DNA of 8,126 nt from Gammaproteobacteria bacterium UBA4475 (GTDB taxonomy: Bacteria > Pseudomonadota > Gammaproteobacteria > Pseudomonadales > Azotimanducaceae), in NCBI GenBank assembly GCA_002389265.1, contig DGOD01000220.1:4314-12439 (forward strand). The letters run 5' to 3'. The notes below the pieces were generated by a model. It did no database searches and had not been told where the DNA came from. It saw only the letters and a program-made list of their open reading frames with translations. The position numbers and the translations under genes were made by a program. Positions 1 through 4,883 of this stretch are shown here, piece after piece (within the stretch, counting starts at the first letter, position 1; the number at the start of each line of letters is the position of its first letter).

Positions 1-923
1 ACGGACACTGTTTCCTCAGCTTCCTCTTGCTCCGGGTTATTTGCCGATAGCTGCAGAACACCTGAAGACAGGTTGACGCGTATACCACGGAATTTTTCAT
101 TTGATAATATCGCGGTGCGATTCAGTGCCTGCCGCAGCTCTAATTTATCCGCTACGATGAGCTTATCGCCATTTTTAGGAATCACGCGGTCGTAATCAGG
201 AAACCGCCCATCCACCAACTTGGTCGTCAGCACAAAATCTGCTGACTCTGCCATTAAATAATTAGCCCCTATGGCAATCCCGATGTCACCTTCAACTTCA
301 TTTAATAAGCGCTGCAATTCAAGAACGCCCTTTCTGGGCAAGATCACTTGTCGACTATCTGCACTTGCACCTTCTAGCTTAAGGGTACTCATTGCCAACC
401 GGTGACCGTCCGTAGCGACTGTCTTGACATAGTTTCCACCCATCTCAATCAGCATCCCATTGAGGAAATACCGAACATCTTGCTGCGCCATGGCGAATGC
501 CGTTCTATCCAACAATCGCTTCAGGGACTTGCTGTCGATTCTCGTGGACATTTCCGCGAGTGACTTCTCTACTGTTGGAAAGTCTTCCGCGGGCAACGTC
601 GACAATGTCGAGCGAAAGCGACCGGCTTTTACCGTCAACCGTTGCCCTACTAGTATCAGTTCAATCTCAGCCTTGTCTGGCAGCTCTCGACAAATATCCA
701 CTAACTTCCGCGCCGGCACAGTGATCTCGCCGCTCTCACCTTCGATCAAAGGTACTCGGCCCACCATTTCCACTTCTAGGTCGGTGCCCGTCAGGGACAA
801 TATGTTACCCTCAACCTGCAGCAATACATTCGACAACACCGGCAAAGTCTGCCGTCTTTCGACGACGCCAGCAACTTGCTGCAGCGGTTTCAACAGCGCT
901 TCTCTACTAACCCGTAACTTCAT
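1..923 (-). CDS. dnaN: DNA polymerase III beta subunit (sliding clamp), canonical copy, C-terminus cut by window edge
   Basis: The minus strand from the ATG at 921-923 stays open to the window edge, giving 307 codons of a protein whose family is about 366 residues long, so roughly 60 C-terminal residues lie outside. By family, DnaN forms a dimeric ring around DNA that tethers polymerase III and other replication and repair proteins. The sequence shows MKLRVSREALLKPLQQVAG at the start, the VVERRQTLPVL stretch, GTDLEVEM, TVPARK, QQDVRYFLNGML, the cleft motif ATDGHRLAM, LPRKGVLEL, KLVDGRFPDYDRV, RTAILSNEKFRG and ANNPEQEEAEE. All cleft-forming residues visible here match the usual pattern. An AGGA ribosome site (about 930-933 on the minus strand) precedes the ATG. 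It lies 52 bases after a second dnaN and presumably shares its operon; recF would be expected beyond the edge. The identification is very secure. Confidence 0.97.
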   Translation of the reverse strand, partial: MKLRVSREALLKPLQQVAGVVERRQTLPVLSNVLLQVEGNILSLTGTDLEVEMVGRVPLIEGESGEITVPARKLVDICRELPDKAEIELILVGQRLTVKAGRFRSTLSTLPAEDFPTVEKSLAEMSTRIDSKSLKRLLDRTAFAMAQQDVRYFLNGMLIEMGGNYVKTVATDGHRLAMSTLKLEGASADSRQVILPRKGVLELQRLLNEVEGDIGIAIGANYLMAESADFVLTTKLVDGRFPDYDRVIPKNGDKLIVADKLELRQALNRTAILSNEKFRGIRVNLSSGVLQLSANNPEQEEAEETVS

Positions 924-937
924 GGAATTTCCTATAG

Positions 938-975
938 TGAGTGCTCACATTACACACAGGGCCTATATTACAGGC
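938..975. repeat. Two short inverted repeats in the gap between the dnaN genes
   Basis: The 52-base gap between the two dnaN genes holds two small dyads. One is GTGAG-TG-CTCAC at 938-949, just upstream of the ribosome site of the left dnaN. The other is GCCT-ATATTAC-AGGC at 961-975, directly after the stop of the right dnaN. Neither has a T tract, so neither looks like a strong terminator. They could form weak hairpins in the message or be a protein site; the function is not known and could be nil. Confidence 0.4.
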
Positions 976-2079
976 TTATAAAATCATGGGGCTTACCACG
1001 AAACGTGATAAGCTCTCGTCAGGACCTGCCAGCAACATGGCACTATTGCCATCTATAAACGTCATTTGAACCCTATCGCCATCGATCGCCGATAGCGCAT
1101 CAATGATGTAGTCCACATTAAAGCCAATCTTTAAACCCGCTCCATCGTAATCAACCGGAACATTTTCTTCAGCCTCTTCCTGCAATGGGTTGTTCGCGTA
1201 AATACCCAAGTTACCCGGCGTAAGCTCCAGACGGATATTTCGATAGGTCTCGTTCGCCAGGATTGCAGTTCTCGTTAATGCGTCCTTAATTTCACGCCTG
1301 TTACCCACCAAGATGACTTCACCCCCCGCCGGAATGGCTCTTTCATAATCTGGGTATGTGGCATCAATTAATTTTGTCACCAAACAAAATTGACTGGACA
1401 CTGCCCGCAGGTGATTTCTTGAAAATTGGACCAATAGTTCCTGTGTGTCATCTTTAACCATTCGTAGCAATTCGACAACGCCTTTTCTGGGTACGATGAA
1501 CTGCTGCATGTTACTCACCGCATAAGCACCTGGGAGATGGTTAACAGCGAGCCTCTGGCCGTTAGTCGCCACCGTCGTCAACTTGTCAGGACCTGCTACA
1601 ACCAACATCCCGTTAAAAAAATACCGCACATCCTGATGCCCCATCGCGAAACTGGTCTTATCAAGAAGTCGCTTAAAATCCGCTCGCGCGAGCTGCATTT
1701 CCACGAGGACTGGATCCATCTCGATGGTGGGAAAATCTATAATCTCCAGGGTCGCCAGGTGTGACCGAAAGCGACCGCTGACTATACTCATTCGCCGGCC
1801 TTCAAGGGAACAAACCAACGGTGCGGTGCCAGGCAAGCTCCGACATATTTCACTAAATTTACGTGCTGGTATTGTCACAGCACCATCAACTGCGCTTCTA
1901 ATGCTGTCCAGGCTCGCGCTTAACTCTACTTCAAGATCTGTACCGACAAGGGTCAGCCGCCCGTTCTTTACAGAGATCATCAGATTCGCGAGCACCGGCA
2001 ACGTCTGCCGGCGTTCCACCACACCAGACACAAATTGCAATGGCTCGAGCAGCGCATCACGGTCTATCTCAAACTTCAT
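976..2079 (-). CDS. dnaN: Second, divergent DnaN-family sliding clamp paralogue
   Basis: A complete 367-residue protein of the beta-clamp family, the usual full length with three repeated clamp domains. It starts at the ATG at 2077-2079 with AAGGA about five bases upstream, 18 bases after the dnaA stop. Family landmarks are present: GVVERRQTLPVL (19-30), GTDLEVEL (46-53), IPARK (70-74), HQDVRYFFNGML (148-159), VPRKG (196-200), RTAILANE (270-277), ANNPLQEEAEE (295-305) and FNVDYIIDAL (320-329). By eye 33 of the first 53 residues equal those of the left dnaN. It departs from the canonical clamp in the partner-binding cleft: ATNGQRL instead of ATDGHRL (N173, Q175), F155 instead of Leu, LIDATYPDYERA instead of LVDGRFPDYDRV, and a C-terminus VVSPMIL instead of VVMPMRL. 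The subunit-interface AIL (272-274) is kept, so homo- or heterodimers are conceivable. No frameshift or stop suggests decay. That it is a working clamp is inference. Confidence 0.93.
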   Translation of the reverse strand: MKFEIDRDALLEPLQFVSGVVERRQTLPVLANLMISVKNGRLTLVGTDLEVELSASLDSIRSAVDGAVTIPARKFSEICRSLPGTAPLVCSLEGRRMSIVSGRFRSHLATLEIIDFPTIEMDPVLVEMQLARADFKRLLDKTSFAMGHQDVRYFFNGMLVVAGPDKLTTVATNGQRLAVNHLPGAYAVSNMQQFIVPRKGVVELLRMVKDDTQELLVQFSRNHLRAVSSQFCLVTKLIDATYPDYERAIPAGGEVILVGNRREIKDALTRTAILANETYRNIRLELTPGNLGIYANNPLQEEAEENVPVDYDGAGLKIGFNVDYIIDALSAIDGDRVQMTFIDGNSAMLLAGPDESLSRFVVSPMIL

Positions 2080-2097
2080 GGCAGTCCTTATCGACCC

Positions 2098-3459
2098 CTA
2101 AGCCGTCAATATTCGCAGCAAATTCGTATAGTCATCTCGAATATCCTGATGACTCTCGCGCAATTCTTCAACTTTTCGCACAGCGTGCAAGACCGTCGTA
2201 TGATCTCGCCCTCCGAAAGCATCGCCAATCTCTGGCAAACTGTGGTTTGTCAGCTCCTTGGCCAACGCCATAGCAACCTGTCGTGGCCGCGCTATGGAAC
2301 GGGTACGACGCTTCGAATGCAACTCAGCGACTCTAATCTTATAATAATCCGCGACCGTCTTCTGAATATTCTCAATTCCCACCTGACGATCTTGCAGCGA
2401 GATCAAATCCTTTAGTGACTCCCTGACCTGCTCAACACTAATCTCTCGACCCGTGAAATTCGCATTCGCTATTACCCGACGTAGTGCGCCTTCCAACTCA
2501 CGAACGTTCGACCGTATTCTCTCAGCGATAAAAAACGCTGCATCGTGAGGCACGTAGGCTCCCTCGACCTCTGCCTTCTTCAGCAAAATAGCCACCCTTG
2601 TTTCTAAATCAGGCGGTTCAACAGTCGCCGTCATTCCCCACATAAAACGACTCTTGAGCCGCTCTTCGAGGCCTTGAATTTCCTTCGGATAGCGATCACA
2701 GGTCAGCACTATTTGGCTACCATTTTCCTGTAACCGATTAAATACATGGAAAAATTCTTCCTGGGACTTCATGCCTTTGGCAAGAAACTGAATATCATCC
2801 ATCAGCAACACATCTACAGTACGGTAATATTGAGTAAACTCAGACATAGTGCCGTGTTCAATCGCCCTGACCATATCCTCCATAAATCGTTGCGAATACA
2901 TATACGCAACTTTTAAATTAGGATGCTTTTCGAGAATCGCGTTACCCACCGCATGCATCAAGTGGGTCTTTCCCAGACCTACGCCACCATATAGCAGCAA
3001 ACACTTGTAGGTGACGCCGACATTTTCTGAAACCTGCACAGCCGCAGCTCTGGCCAACTCATTCGAGCGCCCAGCGACAAAGGTGTCAAAGGTAAATTCT
3101 CGGTTCAGTTTCAGCAGTGGATAAAAGCTTTCTCGCACTGCAAAGCTGTTATCAACTACCCGCGCATTACCATTAGATGAGCCATTAGATGAGCCATTCG
3201 TCCTATCTGCACTCGGAAGTCCCGTTGAAGACCCAATACGCAGCGTCACACCGCCGGAACCATTTTGCTCCACCAATTCTTGAATACGACCCATGAACAT
3301 GTCGCTGACTTGATCTCTGATGTATTTATTGGGCGCAAGAAGACGTAAATCTTTGGTATCTAATTCGGCCTGCAAAGGCTTTATCCAGGTATTGAATTGC
3401 TGCGCAGTCAGCTCACTTTCAAGACTGTGCAAGCATTTTTGCCAAATTGTCGCCCCCAC
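2098..3459 (-). CDS. dnaA: Chromosomal replication initiator protein DnaA
   Basis: The 453-residue initiator ATPase binds DnaA boxes in the origin, melts the AT-rich element and recruits the DnaB helicase. Domain I covers about residues 1-75 (IWQKCL with Trp6; [10 protein letters not shown]). A short Ser/Asn/Gly-rich linker (about 75-105) is domain II. The AAA+ domain follows with Walker [10 protein letters not shown] (158-166), Walker B LLMDDIQF (218-225) and the box VII arginine in EPPDLETR (R288). Domain IV carries the DNA-binding signature with [12 protein letters not shown] (383-394) and [15 protein letters not shown] (408-422). The start is GTG at 3457-3459, with GGAGG four bases upstream, and gives the same N-terminus as Escherichia coli DnaA. 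It is the first gene of a leftward run followed by two dnaN genes. It lies beside the origin, so DnaA probably affects its own transcription. No clear promoter hexamers were found upstream. Confidence 0.98.
   Translation of the reverse strand: MGATIWQKCLHSLESELTAQQFNTWIKPLQAELDTKDLRLLAPNKYIRDQVSDMFMGRIQELVEQNGSGGVTLRIGSSTGLPSADRTNGSSNGSSNGNARVVDNSFAVRESFYPLLKLNREFTFDTFVAGRSNELARAAAVQVSENVGVTYKCLLLYGGVGLGKTHLMHAVGNAILEKHPNLKVAYMYSQRFMEDMVRAIEHGTMSEFTQYYRTVDVLLMDDIQFLAKGMKSQEEFFHVFNRLQENGSQIVLTCDRYPKEIQGLEERLKSRFMWGMTATVEPPDLETRVAILLKKAEVEGAYVPHDAAFFIAERIRSNVRELEGALRRVIANANFTGREISVEQVRESLKDLISLQDRQVGIENIQKTVADYYKIRVAELHSKRRTRSIARPRQVAMALAKELTNHSLPEIGDAFGGRDHTTVLHAVRKVEELRESHQDIRDDYTNLLRILTA
3170..3198. 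repeat. 12-bp tandem repeat inside dnaA (domain II linker)
   Basis: The unit CCATTAGATGAG occurs twice exactly (3170-3181 and 3182-3193), followed by CCATT (3194-3198). It is in frame and encodes repeated Asn-Gly-Ser-Ser in the flexible linker, at about residues 88-97. Changes in copy number would lengthen or shorten the linker by four residues without shifting the frame. Confidence 0.85.
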
Positions 3460-3481
3460 AAACCCTCCGAGTTATCGTATG

Positions 3482-3501
3482 TATCTGAAAATATTCAGAT
3501 A
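3482..3501. promoter_or_regulatory. 8-bp perfect inverted repeat upstream of dnaA (candidate operator or hairpin)
   Basis: TATCTGAA (3482-3489) and TTCAGATA (3494-3501) are exact reverse complements separated by AATA. The dyad lies 22 to 42 bases before the dnaA GTG codon, just upstream of its ribosome site. The position suits an operator or a 5' leader hairpin controlling dnaA. No matching regulator is recognised. Confidence 0.5.
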
Positions 3502-3504
3502 TCT

Positions 3505-3540
3505 CGCTAAATTTGCTTGTTCATCGCAACGTTTTTAGCG
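3505..3540. repeat. Inverted CGCTAAA repeat on the dnaA side of the origin
   Basis: CGCTAAA (3505-3511) and TTTAGCG (3534-3540) form a perfect 7-bp inverted pair with 22 bases between. It sits next to the 3482-3501 dyad, in the region where the dnaA promoter should lie. The same heptamer recurs at 3923-3929. It may be a protein site; chance cannot be excluded. Confidence 0.4.
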
Positions 3541-3628
3541 CCAGCCTGCAGCCGACTCGAATAGTAACGTCATTTGCCTTCTCACGCCAACAGTTCCGAA
3601 CAAATTGATACAAATGAAATGCCTTACA

Positions 3629-3641
3629 AATCAATAATTTA
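3629..3641 (+). promoter_or_regulatory. Candidate IHF binding site in oriC
   Basis: AATCAATAATTTA matches every position of the IHF consensus WATCAANNNNTTR. It lies 23 bases from the first DnaA box. In Escherichia coli, IHF bends the origin beside the DnaA boxes to help melting, so the position is sensible. The match is seen directly; binding is inferred. Confidence 0.55.
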
Positions 3642-3663
3642 TACTTAAAACCAGTAGATAACC

Positions 3664-3694
3664 TGTGTTTAACCTGTGCATAACTTGTGGACAA
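3664..3694 (-). promoter_or_regulatory. Array of three DnaA boxes at 11-bp spacing
   Basis: Read on the minus strand, the boxes are TTAAACACA (3664-3672, one mismatch to TTATNCACA), TTATGCACA (3675-3683, full match) and TTGTCCACA (3686-3694, one mismatch). Their starts are exactly 11 bases apart, as part of an 11-bp tandem repeat (3661-3693), so all three face one side of the helix with the same direction. This suits cooperative DnaA loading. Confidence 0.8.
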
Positions 3695-3724
3695 AACAGT
3701 GAATATTGCAAACTTCCTCTGCCC

Positions 3725-3733
3725 TGTGGATAA
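3725..3733 (-). promoter_or_regulatory. Consensus DnaA box
   Basis: TGTGGATAA on the plus strand is a perfect TTATCCACA box on the minus strand, the highest-affinity form in Escherichia coli. It has the same direction as the 3664-3694 array and faces the two plus-strand boxes on its right. Confidence 0.88.
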
Positions 3734-3740
3734 CTCGGCT

Positions 3741-3762
3741 TTCTCCACACAGCTTATACACA
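3741..3762 (+). promoter_or_regulatory. Two DnaA boxes on the plus strand
   Basis: TTCTCCACA (3741-3749, one mismatch) and TTATACACA (3754-3762, full match to TTATNCACA) point toward the AT-rich stretch on the right. With the boxes on their left they make a convergent cluster of six within 100 bases. Confidence 0.8.
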
Positions 3763-3862
3763 GCTTACCCGCAGGTCTAAGGCTAACTGTTAACACCCTT
3801 TGCTTGCCGACAACTGCTTGATATAAAAGACTAAATATGACTAACCCACAGGCACCAAGCCC

Positions 3863-3915
3863 TTAATAACAGTAGTAATAATAATTTATATATATAAGTA
3901 TTTAACTACTAGATT
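3863..3915. other. AT-rich candidate DNA unwinding element
   Basis: This is the most AT-rich part of the window: in 3876-3905 only position 3898 is G or C. It includes TAATAATAA and TATATATA runs and lies about 100 bases from the DnaA boxes. Seven in-phase triplets of the form NA(G/A) run from 3864 to 3884. A role as the melting site is inferred from composition and position. Confidence 0.6.
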
Positions 3916-3921
3916 ACCGAC

Positions 3922-3935
3922 ACGCTAAATAGCGT
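3922..3935. repeat. Inverted repeat ACGCTA-AA-TAGCGT upstream of the rpmH promoter
   Basis: Six-base arms at 3922-3927 and 3930-3935 are exact reverse complements around AA. It lies 22 bases before the rpmH -35 element and contains the same CGCTAAA heptamer found on the dnaA side of the origin. It could be an operator; no regulator is recognised. Confidence 0.45.
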
Positions 3936-3957
3936 TGATAATCGCTGAATTGGTAAA

Positions 3958-3986
3958 TTGACTGTTGGTAGAATCTTCTTTAGAAT
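3958..3986 (+). promoter_or_regulatory. Sigma70-type promoter for the rpmH operon
   Basis: TTGACT (3958-3963) and TAGAAT (3981-3986) each match the consensus hexamer at five of six positions, with the ideal 17-base spacer. Transcription would start near 3993, giving a leader of about 33 bases. The bases after the -10 (CGCCGCTCG) are GC-rich, the discriminator type seen at growth-rate and ppGpp controlled promoters of ribosomal genes. Confidence 0.8.
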
Positions 3987-4025
3987 CGCCGCTCGTTTTC
4001 AAACCCCGTTACCGGTGTAATCCCA

Positions 4026-4160
4026 ATGAAAAGAACATTTCAACCCAGCTTATTGAAGCGCGCTAGAGCCCACGGTTTCCGTTCAAGAATGGCAACCAAA
4101 AATGGTCGACTAGTACTAAAACGTCGCAGATCTAAGGGACGCAAAGAAATTTCAGTCTGA
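4026..4160 (+). CDS. rpmH: 50S ribosomal protein L34
   Basis: The 44-residue, highly basic protein begins [18 protein letters not shown] and ends KGRKEISV. It contains the family core RMATKNGR and the KRRRSKGRK tail. L34 is a small component of the large ribosomal subunit. Its length is close to the 46 residues of Escherichia coli. The gene is first in the rightward run, about 33 bases after the inferred transcription start. No good Shine-Dalgarno is visible before the ATG (only GGTGTAA), so translation may rely on other leader features. rnpA follows after 9 bases. The call is secure. Confidence 0.98.
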   Translation: MKRTFQPSLLKRARAHGFRSRMATKNGRLVLKRRRSKGRKEISV

Positions 4161-4169
4161 TAGGAGCTC

Positions 4170-4601
4170 TTGGCCGATCTACCTGAACAATCTCATCATA
4201 CTCAAGCGGCGCATGGTTTCCCGCCTGGTTTCCGGCTGCAAAATTCTTATGAGTTTGATCACGTTTTCAAGACCAATAAATATCGCGTCAGTGGTCCTGA
4301 ATTTCTGGTTCTCGCCACTGAAAACCAGATGAATCACTGTCGTCTTGGCATGGTCATCGGCAAAAAAACCACGGGTCCAGCTGTCCAGCGCAATCGTGTC
4401 AAACGTATGATTCGAGAATCTTTCAGAATCCACTGCAATCCAACAGAAAACGCGCCGCATTTAGATATTGTCATCGTAGCGCGAACTGGCGTATCGAAAA
4501 AAGATAATGGACATTTAGCCAATGTACTATCGAAAGGCTGGGGAACGTTGTTTAATAAAGCAACAACGAGTACCTACACGAGTACCCAGGCGAGTACTTA
4601 G
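4170..4601 (+). CDS. rnpA: Ribonuclease P protein component
   Basis: The protein subunit of RNase P supports the catalytic RNA in removing 5' leaders from pre-tRNAs. The 143 residues contain the family core: FRLQNSYEFDHVF (21-33), RLGMVIGKK (58-66), the RNA-binding RNR motif QRNRVKRMIRESFR (73-86) and DIVIVARTGV (99-108). The only usable start is TTG at 4170, because the in-frame TAG at 4161 closes the frame upstream and no ATG, GTG or other TTG occurs before the conserved core. The AGGAG at 4162-4166 leaves just three bases before TTG, unusually tight. The N-terminus runs about 16 residues ahead of the conserved core, and the C-terminus ends in a low-complexity Thr/Ser tail (132-143). It lies 9 bases after rpmH and directly abuts yidD. 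Confidence 0.95.
   Translation: MADLPEQSHHTQAAHGFPPGFRLQNSYEFDHVFKTNKYRVSGPEFLVLATENQMNHCRLGMVIGKKTTGPAVQRNRVKRMIRESFRIHCNPTENAPHLDIVIVARTGVSKKDNGHLANVLSKGWGTLFNKATTSTYTSTQAST
4566..4598. repeat. 12-bp periodic repeat at the 3' end of rnpA
   Basis: ACGAGTACC occurs at 4566-4574 and 4578-4586, and GCGAGTACT at 4590-4598, a strict 12-base period. It encodes repeated Thr-Ser-Thr and Ala-Ser-Thr at the C-terminus, after the last conserved part of the protein. It may be a recent local duplication that extended the tail. Confidence 0.7.
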
Positions 4602-4871
4602 ATGATCAAGCGACTCATGTTAATCACTATTCGTGCTTATCAACTATGCCTCAGCAGCATCCTGGGGCCTAGCTGTCGTTTTTATCCCACCTGTTCAGAA
4701 TATACCCGCGAGGCCATCGAGCAACATGGTGTGCTCATGGGTAGCAAACTTGGCGTCCAACGTATCTGTAAATGCCACCCATTTAATCCGGGGGGCGTTG
4801 ATCTGGTTCCCCCAGCACTGGTTCCCAACAAGACAAAAGCAACCCCGTCTTGTTCAGCTAACCGTTCTTAA
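4602..4871 (+). CDS. yidD: Membrane protein insertion efficiency factor YidD
   Basis: The 89-residue YidD-family protein helps YidC insert proteins into the inner membrane and is thought to sit on the membrane's inner face through an amphipathic N-terminus. The sequence shows IRAYQLCLSSILGPSCRFYPTC split across 10-31, then SEYTREAIEQHG (32-43), RICKCHPFNPGG (54-65) and VDLVP. Family Cys residues are at 25, 31, 56 and 58. The ATG follows the rnpA stop with no gap (TAGATG), and there is no separate strong ribosome site, so translation is probably coupled to rnpA. yidC starts 12 bases after its stop. The last 20 or so residues are not conserved in pattern. A second open frame over 4633-4905 is a shadow. 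Confidence 0.95.
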   Translation: MIKRLMLITIRAYQLCLSSILGPSCRFYPTCSEYTREAIEQHGVLMGSKLGVQRICKCHPFNPGGVDLVPPALVPNKTKATPSCSANRS

Positions 4872-4883
4872 CGAGAGTTACCA

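Larger units (their letters stand above)
3460..4025. other. oriC: Probable chromosomal replication origin (oriC)
   Basis: This 566-base gap between the divergent dnaA and rpmH genes has no credible gene. It holds a cluster of DnaA boxes (3664-3762), an IHF-type site (3629-3641), an AT-rich stretch (about 3863-3915), inverted repeats toward its ends and the rpmH promoter. The dnaA-rpmH gap is the usual origin site in Pseudomonas-type gammaproteobacteria. All genes on both sides point outward, as expected for genes leaving an origin. No GATC occurs anywhere in it. The stretch 3541-3628 shows nothing I can assign. A 91-codon minus-strand open frame across 3521-3796 reads through the DnaA boxes and is not a gene. 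Confidence 0.88.

Noticed and set aside
460..981. Plus-strand open frames over the left dnaN (and likewise at 1724-2415 over the second dnaN and dnaA)
   Set aside because: They lie antisense to clearly conserved genes and show no family motifs; they are frame shadows.
3521..3796. A 91-codon minus-strand open frame across the origin
   Set aside because: It reads through the DnaA boxes and IHF site, has no recognisable family motif, and its Cys/Ser/Thr-rich composition fits translated origin DNA.
3841..3850. TAACCCACA as another DnaA box
   Set aside because: It has two mismatches to the consensus at otherwise conserved positions and lies apart from the cluster.
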